A DNA stretch of 64,000 nt from Verrucomicrobiota bacterium. GTDB lineage: Bacteria; Verrucomicrobiota; Verrucomicrobiia; Opitutales; Opitutaceae. Location of the stretch: positions 1-64,000 of the forward strand of contig JADKHC010000040.1 in assembly GCA_016721945.1 (NCBI GenBank), given 5' to 3'. Made by a program: the position numbers and the translations under genes. Every line of letters begins with the position of its first letter. The stretch's first letter is position 1. Below the pieces are notes generated by a model, which ran no database searches, was not told the DNA's origin, and saw only the letters and a program-made list of their open reading frames with translations. Shown piece after piece: positions 45,394 through 53,353 of this stretch.

Positions 45394-45846
45394 ATGGCTA
45401 AAACTAAAAAAACTAAGTTCCCTTACGTCTATCGCGCTGTGTACCCGAAAGAGTACATTGACGGCTACATCGCCAAGATCGTTCGCAAGAGCGGTCGTCT
45501 CTTCACCGTCTTCCAACTCGCCGAATACGATGGCAACCACGACAAGTGCGTCAAAGCCGCTGCCAAGGTCGCTGCCGACTTCGACAAGAAGCACCCGAAG
45601 CTTCCCCGTTGGCAGATCGCGCAGCTCCGCCGCGACAAGAAGGACAAAGACCTTCCTGCCGGTATCCGCCGCGTGACCAAGGAAGTGAACGGTAAAAAGT
45701 ACAAGTTCATCGAAGCTTCCTGGTCTCCCCAACCGAACGTCCAGAAGAAGCGTCACTTCGCTATCGACAAGTACGGCCTCAAGAAGGCACTCGCACTCGC
45801 ACTCGCCGAGCGCAAGACCGGCTTGGCCGAGATGGCAAACCGCTAA
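45394..45846 (+). CDS. AP2-like DNA-binding domain protein
   Basis: The 150-residue basic protein (many Lys/Arg) seems to hold two related segments. The second (about 90-145) has the order of the AP2 integrase-type DNA-binding domain: GIRRVTKEVNGKKYKFIEASW, a hairpin, then RHFAIDKYGLKKALALALAERK. The first (about 10-70) has a similar strand and helix layout (GYIAKIVRKSGRLFTVFQLAE). Codon use is strongly biased (AAG, CGC, GTC, ATC almost throughout), which suggests high expression. A hairpin CGGCTGG-CAAA-CCAGCCG (45350-45367) lies just upstream of the start and a strong terminator just downstream. A standalone AP2-like protein could be a chromosomal architectural or regulatory protein. Function is not known. 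Confidence 0.65.
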   Translation: MAKTKKTKFPYVYRAVYPKEYIDGYIAKIVRKSGRLFTVFQLAEYDGNHDKCVKAAAKVAADFDKKHPKLPRWQIAQLRRDKKDKDLPAGIRRVTKEVNGKKYKFIEASWSPQPNVQKKRHFAIDKYGLKKALALALAERKTGLAEMANR

Positions 45847-45859
45847 GCAACTCTCAGCA

Positions 45860-45904
45860 ACGCCACCTGCCGCCTTGACTTTGGCGACGGGTGGCGTTTT
45901 TTTT
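45860..45904 (+). terminator. Intrinsic terminator after the AP2-like gene
   Basis: ACGCCACC pairs with GGTGGCGT and CGCC with GGCG inside, around an 8-base loop, followed by eight or more T. It ends 11 bases before the ATG of the ilv leader peptide. Confidence 0.92.
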
Positions 45905-45915
45905 GGCCCACTTCA

Positions 45916-46014
45916 ATGAACCTCCCCGGCACGACAAACTTCCTCTCGACCCGCGTACTTGCGGTCGTCGTAGTCGTCGTCGTAGCGCTCACCAGCGCGC
46001 CGAGAGAGCATTGA
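45916..46014 (+). CDS. ivbL: ilvBN operon leader peptide (ivbL-like)
   Basis: A 32-codon frame, ATG 45916 to TGA 46012-46014, encodes MNLPGTTNF... with RVLAVVVVVVVAL at residues 13-25, that is seven consecutive valine codons (mixed GTC/GTA) flanked by Val, Leu and Ala. E. coli ivbL has the same kind of valine-run leader in front of ilvBN. Ribosome stalling when valyl- or leucyl-tRNA is short would prevent formation of the terminator hairpin at 46031-46065. The upstream site has no strong Shine-Dalgarno match. The reading is too short for usual gene finders. Confidence 0.85.
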   Translation: MNLPGTTNFLSTRVLAVVVVVVVALTSAPREH

Positions 46015-46030
46015 TCTAACCAAAGACTTT

Positions 46031-46065
46031 GCCCCTCCGGTGTCGCACCGGAGGGGCTTTTTTTT
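46031..46065 (+). terminator. Attenuator terminator of the ilvBN operon
   Basis: GCCCCTCCGGTG and CACCGGAGGGGC form a perfect 12-pair stem with a 3-base loop (TCG), followed by eight T. It lies 16 bases after the stop codon of the leader peptide and 43 bases before ilvB, with no other gene to terminate. That is the position expected of a 3:4 attenuator hairpin. Confidence 0.9.
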
Positions 46066-46108
46066 GCTCCGCCGGAGGCGATACGGGAAGGGCTCCACCC
46101 AACCCACC

Positions 46109-47794
46109 ATGAAAACAACTGGAGCCAACCTCCTCCGCATCCTGCTCGAACGTCAGGGAATTCACACCCTCCCCGGCATCCCCGGCGGCGCCATCCTGCC
46201 GTTCTACGACGCGCTGCACGGCAGCGCCATCCGCCACGTCCTCGCCCGTCACGAACAAGGTGCAGGCTTCATCGCCCAAGGCATGGCGCGCGTCACCGGC
46301 CGCGCCGCCGCCTGCCTCGCCACCTCTGGCCCCGGTGCCACCAACCTGCTCACCGCCATCGCTGACGCGCGCCTCGACTCCGTGCCGCTCGTGGCCATCA
46401 CCGGCCAGGTTTCGCAGTCGCTGATCGGCACCGACGCGTTCCAAGAAGTCGACACTTACGGCCTCACACTGCCGATCACGAAGCACAACTTTCTTGTGCG
46501 CTCCGCTGCCGAACTACTCGACGTAGTTCCGCTCGCATTTCAACTCGCCGAATCCGGACGCCCCGGCCCCGTGGCGATCGACGTGCCCAAGGACGTGCAA
46601 AACGCCACCATCGAAATCGACGCGCTGCCCGAACCAGGCCGACGACAACCACTCGCCCCCTGCCCAGACGAGCCCATCGACGCACTCGCGCACCTGCTCG
46701 CACATGCGCAACGCCCCGTGCTTTACCTCGGCGGCGGCGTCATCTCCTCCGACGCGTCCGCGCTCGCCCGCGCCCTCGCTCACCGCGCTTCCGCCCCGAT
46801 TGTGTCGACGCTCATGGCGCTCGGCGCGATCCCGCCCGAAGATCCGCTCTTCATGGGCATGCTCGGCATGCACGGCACGCAAGGCACCAACTTCCTCCTC
46901 GAAGAAGCCGACCTCGTGCTCGCCATCGGCGCACGCTTCGACGATCGCGCCACCGGCAAAGTCGCTGAATTCTGCCCGCGTGCCACCATCGCGCATATCG
47001 ATATCGATCCAGCCGAAATCGGTAAAATTAAAACCGCCTTCCTCGGTCTCGTGGGCGACGCCGCCGACATCCTCCGCCGCCTGCTCGACATCCTGCCGCC
47101 GCAAACGCGGCCGGCCTGGCGCGCGCGCGCAGCCGAACTACGCGCCACCTACCCGTTGCAGCACCCACCGCGCAGCGAAGACCCGCTGCATCCGGTGAAC
47201 CTGTGCCGTTTTCTCGGCGAACAACTGCCTGCCGATGCGATCATCACGACCGACGTGGGCCAACACCAGATGTGGGTTGCCCAAGCTTATCCCTTTCGCC
47301 AGCCGCGCACGCTCCTCACCTCGGGCGGTCTCGGCACGATGGGTTTCGGTCTCCCGGCCGCGATTGGCGCAGCTCTGGCCGCGCCCGGTCGTCGCGTGGC
47401 CTGCGTCAGCGGCGATGGTTCGATCCTGATGAACATCCAGGAGCTCGCCACCCTCGCTGAAGAGAATCTGCCCGTGGCCGTGTTGATCTTTAACAACACG
47501 CACCTCGGCCTCGTGCGCCAACAACAGGAACTGTTCTACCGCCAGCGCTACGAAGCCTCACGCTTCGCCTCCAGTCCCGACTTCGCGGCAATTGCCCGCG
47601 GCTTCGGCGTGCGCGGCGAACGTATCGACCCAATGGGCGATCCGCTCGAGCAAATCTCTGCCGCCCTCGCCGGCGAAGGCCCGTGCGTGATCGACATCCC
47701 TATTCACACCACCGCCAACGTATACCCGATGGTGCCGCCCGGCGCCGCCAACCGCCAGATGCTGATCGCCCAACCGGAGCCCGCCCATGCCTAA
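46109..47794 (+). CDS. ilvB: Acetolactate synthase I type, catalytic subunit
   Basis: AHAS condenses pyruvate with pyruvate or 2-ketobutyrate to start valine, leucine and isoleucine synthesis, using ThDP, FAD and Mg. The 561-residue protein shows the catalytic Glu in ARHEQGAGFIAQGMAR, GTDAFQEVDTYGL, TKHNFLV, LGARFDDRATGK, TTDVGQHQMW, GGLGTMGFGLPAAIGAA and the ThDP motif GDGSILMNIQEL followed by FNN. Hand comparison places it closest to E. coli IlvB (AHAS I), including the C-terminal VYPMVPPGAAN. ATG 46109 is preferred over upstream frames that would run through the attenuator. ilvN overlaps it by 8 bases. Confidence 0.95.
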   Translation: MKTTGANLLRILLERQGIHTLPGIPGGAILPFYDALHGSAIRHVLARHEQGAGFIAQGMARVTGRAAACLATSGPGATNLLTAIADARLDSVPLVAITGQVSQSLIGTDAFQEVDTYGLTLPITKHNFLVRSAAELLDVVPLAFQLAESGRPGPVAIDVPKDVQNATIEIDALPEPGRRQPLAPCPDEPIDALAHLLAHAQRPVLYLGGGVISSDASALARALAHRASAPIVSTLMALGAIPPEDPLFMGMLGMHGTQGTNFLLEEADLVLAIGARFDDRATGKVAEFCPRATIAHIDIDPAEIGKIKTAFLGLVGDAADILRRLLDILPPQTRPAWRARAAELRATYPLQHPPRSEDPLHPVNLCRFLGEQLPADAIITTDVGQHQMWVAQAYPFRQPRTLLTSGGLGTMGFGLPAAIGAALAAPGRRVACVSGDGSILMNIQELATLAEENLPVAVLIFNNTHLGLVRQQQELFYRQRYEASRFASSPDFAAIARGFGVRGERIDPMGDPLEQISAALAGEGPCVIDIPIHTTANVYPMVPPGAANRQMLIAQPEPAHA

Positions 47795-48080
47795 CCAAAT
47801 GACCCACGCCACGATTCTCGAACTCACGGTGCGCAACCACCCCGGCACGATGTCGCACATCACCGGTCTCTTCGCGCGCCGCGCCTTTAACCTCGAAGCC
47901 ATCCTCGTCGTGCCCTTGCCCGGCGGCGAAAACAGCCGTATTCTTTTGCACATGGCCAACGAGCCAAAATTGGAACAAGTTGAGCGTCAGCTCGTCAAAC
48001 TTCACGACGTGCTCTCGGTCCGCCAACGCACCGATCTCGCGCCAGATATTTTTCAACAACTAGCTCGCACACTCGCCTGA
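47787..48080 (+). CDS. ilvN: Acetolactate synthase I type, small regulatory subunit
   Basis: The 97-residue protein is a single ACT-domain regulatory subunit, the short form found in E. coli IlvN (96 residues), not the 160-residue IlvH. The motif ILELTVRNHPGTMSHITGLF plus ARRAFN is nearly identical to IlvN. It confers valine feedback inhibition and activates the catalytic subunit. The start overlaps the ilvB end, so the two are translationally coupled. Confidence 0.93.
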   Translation: MPNQMTHATILELTVRNHPGTMSHITGLFARRAFNLEAILVVPLPGGENSRILLHMANEPKLEQVERQLVKLHDVLSVRQRTDLAPDIFQQLARTLA

Positions 48081-48156
48081 TGCCGTAAGAGGTTGCTCAC
48101 GGCTCCCGTTTTCTGACTCGTCATCGTATTCACGAATCGTGTGAGCTCATCATATT

Positions 48157-49122
48157 TTGCCAGGATTTTTCCCCATCACCATCCGCACGCTTCTACTCGC
48201 ACTCGTGCTGGCACTGACGCCGTCATTTCTGTCGGCGGCAACGGTGCTGCGCCTGCGCAACGGTGACCGCGTGTCGGGAGAATTACTGCGCCGGGCTGAG
48301 GGGAAAATATATTTTCGCTCACCCGTGCTGGGAGAAATCGCCGTGAAGGATACCGACGCCGTCGTGGTCGCGGAACCCGACACGCCCGTCGAAAGCCTGG
48401 TTGGCTTGCCTCCAGACAATCCAGAAACAACCGAACCACAAGGTAAACCCAAAGAACGCTGGCGTGGCACCATTGAATTGGGCTATCAGCAGCAATCCGG
48501 CCGAAGCAATGCCACCAGCTATTCCGCACGCGCAGATTCTGAGCGCACTGCGGGAAACCTGGATACAAAAGTCAGCGGACGCATGCTGTATGGCAAACAG
48601 GACGACGTCGTGAGCACCGATCGCTACGACGCCTCACTGCGTTTTCGGTACGAACTCTCCAAGCGAGCGTTTGCCCAGAGTCTCAGCAGCTACACCACCG
48701 ACCGCGTCAAAGGGATCGATCGGAACTTCGAGCAAAATATCGGTGCGGGTTACCGCCTTTTCAAATCCCTCCGGCACGAAGCCAACATCGGCCTCGGCGC
48801 CACCGGACAGATGCGTAAAGCCGATGGCATCACCGAAGATAAAAAGCTGCTGGGGGAATTCTTCCAAGATTACACCTATCATTTCAGCGGACGCCTCTCA
48901 TTTTTGCAGGACACCAACTTCCAATATTCGCCAAAATATGTCTCCAATGGCGAACGAGACGTGCCAAACTATCGCTTCCGCTTTAATGCGGCGCTGCAAG
49001 GTAAGATCTCCGAACGTGTGTCATTGAATCTTCGATACGAGTACGAATACGACAATACCGTGCCCTTCGCCGCGGAGCGGCAGGACCAGCGCATCACGAG
49101 CTCTATCGGCTATTCGCTCTGA
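48157..49122 (+). CDS. DUF481 family outer-membrane protein
   Basis: The 321-residue protein has a signal peptide (LLLALVLALTPSFLSA) and a short N-terminal region with LRLRNGDRVSGELLRRAEGKIYFRSPVLGEI-type SH3-like strands (VLRLRNGDRVSGELL seen at 28-42). A DUF481 barrel follows (IELGYQQQSGRSN, DRYDASLRFRYELSKR, FSGRLSFLQDTNFQ, SLNLRYEYEYDNTVP) and ends in the aromatic-rich IGYSL. DUF481 proteins are predicted outer-membrane barrels related to salt stress in some bacteria. No ATG is in place. TTG 48157 is the best start. Its 3' end overlaps the convergent YkgJ-type gene by 20 bases. Confidence 0.82.
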   Translation: MPGFFPITIRTLLLALVLALTPSFLSAATVLRLRNGDRVSGELLRRAEGKIYFRSPVLGEIAVKDTDAVVVAEPDTPVESLVGLPPDNPETTEPQGKPKERWRGTIELGYQQQSGRSNATSYSARADSERTAGNLDTKVSGRMLYGKQDDVVSTDRYDASLRFRYELSKRAFAQSLSSYTTDRVKGIDRNFEQNIGAGYRLFKSLRHEANIGLGATGQMRKADGITEDKKLLGEFFQDYTYHFSGRLSFLQDTNFQYSPKYVSNGERDVPNYRFRFNAALQGKISERVSLNLRYEYEYDNTVPFAAERQDQRITSSIGYSL

Positions 49123-49378
49123 GCTCGGGTGCCGTCGCCACTTCCAGTCGCTGCAAAAAAGCCAGCGCTTCCTCGCGCGACACACCGCACATCTCGTCCG
49201 TAGGTCGCAAGCCGACACAAAACGCTGGCCGCTCCGGTCGGCCAAAAATCGCACAGCGCAAATCTTCCGTAAGCTGCACACAGGCCACCCCAGCCGGCTT
49301 GCCCTGCGGCATTCCGGGAATCGGCGAGGTAATCGAGGGAGCCGTGCAGCACGCTCCGCATCCACTGCGGCATTCCAT
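49103..49378 (-). CDS. YkgJ family cysteine cluster protein
   Basis: The 91-residue protein carries the UPF0153/YkgJ pattern: CRSGCGACC at the N-terminus, a central CVQLTEDLRCAIFGRPERPAFC-type Cys pair (C33, C42), and a further pair in RPAFC and EMCGVSREEA. The family is thought to bind zinc or iron-sulfur, and its function is unknown. Complete and of normal short length. It is convergent and overlapping with the DUF481 gene. Confidence 0.88.
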   Translation of the reverse strand: MECRSGCGACCTAPSITSPIPGMPQGKPAGVACVQLTEDLRCAIFGRPERPAFCVGLRPTDEMCGVSREEALAFLQRLEVATAPELRANSR

Positions 49379-49397
49379 GGCGACTAGTTCGGCAGAT

Positions 49398-52300
49398 TTA
49401 TTTCAAACGCAGTTCGACTCGTGCGCCTTTGGCTGCGGGCGTTTCCGCGGAGAGACCGACCAATGTGAGTCGGTCCGCCTGCACCTGGCATGGGCCGGCC
49501 AAATAATCGTACACGGTTTGCGCCCGCTGGGTGGCGAGCTCCCGTGCGGCTTGATCGTCGATTGTCATGCGTTCCAGCAAGACCGCCTTCATTTCATCCA
49601 GCGTCAGCGGCTTGGCATCGCCACCCACGGGAAGCTTTCCCTCGGCGAGACTCGAAACATCTATCGTCTCGCCCTCGGCCACTGGCGCTTTTTTCTTCGG
49701 AGCGGTCTTGGAGTAAGTGGTCGTGGTTTTTGCCCGCTCGAACGCCCCCAAGTTACCACGCAGCCCACTCACCGGCGCGTTCGATCTCGTGGTGGTCGTG
49801 CTGATAATGGTGCGAGGCTTTTCCTTCGGGAACGTGTGATAATACAGGCGCCGAACCATTCCCATTTTCTGCTGTGGATCGACCTGCACCTGGTCCATCG
49901 TCAGCTCCGTCTCGAGCTTCTGGCGGTCCTTCCAAATGAGCAGGCGCATTTCCTTTTCCAAAGCCTGTTCGCGCAGTGAAGGTCCGTCTACCGTCTCGTC
50001 ATAACCACCCACGATATCCAAACGCAAGGCCGGGCGGCCGTGCAACGCCTTGGCCACGACATCGAGTTTTTTCATCTCGGATTCATTCTCTGGCACGATG
50101 CCACCCGCGACGAATTGTTGATAAGAAAGATCCTGATCTTTTTCACCGCCAAACATCGAGCCGATCAGGGAAAAGGGCGAGGTTGCGACTTTGACCAAAA
50201 TATTGGTGAGCACGCGAAGCACGACGCGGCCCACGCGGAAATTCGGATCGTCGAGGCTACCATGCACCGGCAGGTCGACCACGATTCGACCTGAGTTATC
50301 GCGAAGCAGTGCCACGGCTAACCGCACCGGCAACGACGTAGCGTCAGGGCTGTTGGTCGCATTGCCAAAAGCAAACTGGTCGATCGTAACCACGTTTGCA
50401 CAATCGACTTTCCGCTGGGAAACGCGGCATCTAATGTCGAGATTCAGATTACCACCTGCGAGTTCGTACCCGGCAAATTTCCCGGAGTAAGGACCAACCG
50501 GCACCAGCGCGATGCCCTTCATCGCCACCTTCAAGTCGGTGAACGCATGCGCACTCAACGGATTGACCTGGCCCGAGATCGAGACCGGCGCAGAGCCATT
50601 AACCCTGCCCTTAATATCTACCGTGGCGCGGGCGAGCTCGGCTGAAGACAGTCCCTCGATCGAACCAGACAACTCATTTAGCGATAGTTGGACGTTCGGT
50701 TTGATCGAGCGGTCAACAAATTCAAACGCGGCGTTTTCGAGTATAAACCGATCGAGCGCCACCGTCATTAAATCAGAAACCGGAGCGGCTTGTTTACCCG
50801 AGGCCGCAGAAGGCAGCGCAACCTGAACCGGTTCCGCCACACCCGCAGGTTGAAGCGCCACCAGAAGATTGATCGAGCCATCGGCATTCACAATCACACG
50901 ACCCGTCGGCTCCACCCAATTAACTTCGCTCACCAACAGTTTCGCCGGACTCGAAGAATAATCGAGGCTCTTGATCGCCAGACTGCGCCAACCAGCCAGT
51001 TGATCCACCGAGGCTGCATCAGAAACGGCAAAGTCTTCAATCGTCACGTCGCCTTGCGCACCAAGGACCGGGGACCCGCTCGCAGGAATCTCCGCCTGAA
51101 GATTCAGCGCAGCCGTGAGCCCGCCGCGACTGACACGCAAATTCGCAAACGACTCAGCATACGGACTGACATTCGGCAGCGAAATATTCGCCAACTCCAC
51201 GGTAAGCGCAGCTTTCAGCGGAGCTAGCGCGACCGTGCCGACCGCGTGAATCGCACCCTCCGGCGCAAGTCGCGCCTTGAAACCGAGAGGCATCGGCGTG
51301 GACAGCGAGGCGAGCGAAAAACCGCGCAGATCGCAGGTCAGCCCAGTCAGTTCGTGGCGGGCCGGGCGCGGCGTAGTGAGATCGTCCAGTGTGATGGCAA
51401 GATCGCGTATCGAAATTTCGGCTACACGGGCGTCGATCGGCGCCGCCGTCCCAGCACTGGCCGGTGCTGACGTCATAGCTACCGTGGGCGCAGCCTGCGG
51501 TAACACGGGCAATAAAAGTTCGACCAGATCGATTCCAGACGGAATGCGCTGCACCGAAACCGAACCTCCATTAACCACCAAACGCGCCGCCTCTGCCGTA
51601 ATCTTCGGGTAAGTCGCAGCCATGCCCGTCAGCTCAATCTGCTTCAGCGAAATCACCGGGTCGGCCGCACCGCGCTTGGCCAGTTGCAGCGACTCGATGG
51701 AGAGACGGCCATTGGAAACGCGGAGGGCGGGTGCGCCGTTCTCGATTGAAAAATCATAGTGCAAAGCCAGATCGAGTCGGCCATCGCGCAGGTCGAAGCG
51801 CACCATTTTCGAGTAGTACGGCGCGTACTTCTTGAGCGCGATTTTACTGATCGTCAGATCGCCGACCGACCACAACGGAACAAGCGACAAGGTGCCGCGC
51901 CAAGTAACCGCTTCACCCGACTCCGTCGTCGCATCGATCTCGCCGGGCGCCTGCCGCGGACCGCCGATGTGGAAATTCCTTAGCGATACCGTTGTCGGCC
52001 CAATGTCGGTTGCGAAAGGTTCGGCCTGACTCGCGTCGCTATAGGCCAGTCGTGCATTATTGATCGCGAGGTGCCGAACGAGCAACGGCCACATTTTCTT
52101 AGCAGGCTGCCCGGTCTTTTCCGCCGCCATGAAAGTTTTGAGCAGATCGGCAAAATTAACCTGCCCATCCGCAGCGACGGCGACTTTGCCTGAAAACCCA
52201 TCCAGCGAGATCTCCTGAAAACGCCACTCGCGGAACAACACCGAGAACGAGTCGAAATCGACAAACAACCGCCGCCAGCCGATGAATTGCCCGCCCGCAG

Positions 52301-52574
52301 GTTCGGCGATGGCAAACGACTCGAGCGTCAATGAAAGCGTGAGCGGGTTGAGCGCGACCCTGCCGACTGTCACGCGCCGGTGCAGTTGCTCCGAAAGCCG
52401 CTTATCCAATTGTCCGCGCAGAATCGGCGGGGCCACGAAAAAGCCCAGCACCGCCCAAAAAGCCAAAAGGCCGCCAGCCCAAAGAAGCCTGCGCATCCAT
52501 TTGGGCAGTCGCTTACTGTCACGCTCCGAGGCCTTTCGCAATTCACTGAGAGTAGGGTTCTTCACGATAAACAT
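49398..52574 (-). CDS. DUF748 (AsmA-like) envelope protein
   Basis: This 1058-residue protein has one N-terminal membrane helix (about 30-52, LLWAGGLLAFWAVLGFFVAPPI split over the anchor) and a long repetitive beta-rich periplasmic body, as in AsmA/DUF748 proteins now linked to lipid transfer or outer-membrane assembly. Family features: RVALNPLTLSLTLESFAIA, FVDFDSFSVLFREW near the N-terminus, LSGSIEGLSSAELARA and VSISGQVNPLSAHAFTDL in the second half, and DLPVHGSLDDPNFRVG. The C-terminus has an OmpA-like stretch (LDIVGGYDETVDG, ATQRAQTVYDYL). Length is typical. It is divergent from the thioesterase gene. Confidence 0.88.
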   Translation of the reverse strand: MFIVKNPTLSELRKASERDSKRLPKWMRRLLWAGGLLAFWAVLGFFVAPPILRGQLDKRLSEQLHRRVTVGRVALNPLTLSLTLESFAIAEPAGGQFIGWRRLFVDFDSFSVLFREWRFQEISLDGFSGKVAVAADGQVNFADLLKTFMAAEKTGQPAKKMWPLLVRHLAINNARLAYSDASQAEPFATDIGPTTVSLRNFHIGGPRQAPGEIDATTESGEAVTWRGTLSLVPLWSVGDLTISKIALKKYAPYYSKMVRFDLRDGRLDLALHYDFSIENGAPALRVSNGRLSIESLQLAKRGAADPVISLKQIELTGMAATYPKITAEAARLVVNGGSVSVQRIPSGIDLVELLLPVLPQAAPTVAMTSAPASAGTAAPIDARVAEISIRDLAITLDDLTTPRPARHELTGLTCDLRGFSLASLSTPMPLGFKARLAPEGAIHAVGTVALAPLKAALTVELANISLPNVSPYAESFANLRVSRGGLTAALNLQAEIPASGSPVLGAQGDVTIEDFAVSDAASVDQLAGWRSLAIKSLDYSSSPAKLLVSEVNWVEPTGRVIVNADGSINLLVALQPAGVAEPVQVALPSAASGKQAAPVSDLMTVALDRFILENAAFEFVDRSIKPNVQLSLNELSGSIEGLSSAELARATVDIKGRVNGSAPVSISGQVNPLSAHAFTDLKVAMKGIALVPVGPYSGKFAGYELAGGNLNLDIRCRVSQRKVDCANVVTIDQFAFGNATNSPDATSLPVRLAVALLRDNSGRIVVDLPVHGSLDDPNFRVGRVVLRVLTNILVKVATSPFSLIGSMFGGEKDQDLSYQQFVAGGIVPENESEMKKLDVVAKALHGRPALRLDIVGGYDETVDGPSLREQALEKEMRLLIWKDRQKLETELTMDQVQVDPQQKMGMVRRLYYHTFPKEKPRTIISTTTTRSNAPVSGLRGNLGAFERAKTTTTYSKTAPKKKAPVAEGETIDVSSLAEGKLPVGGDAKPLTLDEMKAVLLERMTIDDQAARELATQRAQTVYDYLAGPCQVQADRLTLVGLSAETPAAKGARVELRLK

Positions 52575-52697
52575 TTCAGTTAGAGCATCCGATTGCCGAT
52601 ATCAAGCAGGCTACCAGCCCTATTTGCGTCGCTATTACTCGCACACCAAGCTTTGACGATTGAAGAAAATGTCTGCAACGTTCGCCCAACAGTGAAG

Positions 52698-53153
52698 ATG
52701 GAAGTTAAAGCACCCGGTCTAGAAACGTTTCTCCACGAGATGATTCCGCTCGCGCGCGCCATGGGCGTGCGCATCGAAGTGAGCGACGAAAACAAGCTCG
52801 AACTCGTTGCCCCACACGAGCTTAACCGCAACTCGCTCAACACCGCTTTTGGCGGCAGCCTCGTCTCGCTCGCCACGCTCGCCGGTTATGGCGTCATGTG
52901 GGAACTCATGCGCAACGAGGACACCAAGTGGAAAATCGTGATCAAGGACAGCAAGGCCGCGTATCGCAAACCCGTGCTGGGCGACCTGCGCGCCATCTGC
53001 GAACGCCCGACCAAGCTCGCCATCGAAGAATTTAAAGCCGCCCTCGCCCGTTACGGTCAGGCTAAACTTAAAATCCGTGCCGCCGTCGTCGAAAAAGGCG
53101 CGGTCGCCGTGGATTTCCAAGCCGCATTCGTCGTATCCGCCAGCCAGGCGTAA
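52698..53153 (+). CDS. YiiD C-terminal type thioesterase-like (hot-dog fold) protein
   Basis: From ATG 52698 the protein has 151 residues and matches the putative-thioesterase domain family (C-terminal part of YiiD). Visible signatures are IPLARAMGVRIEVSDE, LVAPHELNRNSLNTAFGGSL (the AFGGSL hot-dog loop) and a helix SLATLAGYGVMWEL. Members probably hydrolyse acyl-CoA or acyl-ACP. Substrate unknown. A TTG at 52593 would give a 35-residue extension with a signal-like stretch and cannot be excluded. Confidence 0.75.
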   Translation: MEVKAPGLETFLHEMIPLARAMGVRIEVSDENKLELVAPHELNRNSLNTAFGGSLVSLATLAGYGVMWELMRNEDTKWKIVIKDSKAAYRKPVLGDLRAICERPTKLAIEEFKAALARYGQAKLKIRAAVVEKGAVAVDFQAAFVVSASQA

Positions 53154-53208
53154 TCGAAAAACCTGCGCCGACGTTAAGCCGGGCATACAGCGCAGAACGT
53201 TGTAAAAA

Positions 53209-53245
53209 GGAGGAGCCCGCTGTCCCAATCGGGCTTAATCACCTT
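53209..53245. repeat. BIME-like repeat, degenerate copy (5 of 5)
   Basis: AGGAGGAGCCCGCTGTCCCAA followed by TCGGGCTT retains one hairpin (AGCCCG against CGGGCT) of the family at 16296, 21557, 40302 and 43444. The second half is lost. Confidence 0.6.
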
Positions 53246-53353
53246 CGACTCCGAACTTGCAGTCGTAGCGAGGACAACGCACTCCCACGATCAATTCCTT
53301 CGCGCCGTTAGCGTGATTGCATCTGCGGGCTGGGTGGTTTTTTCTGACCGTTC

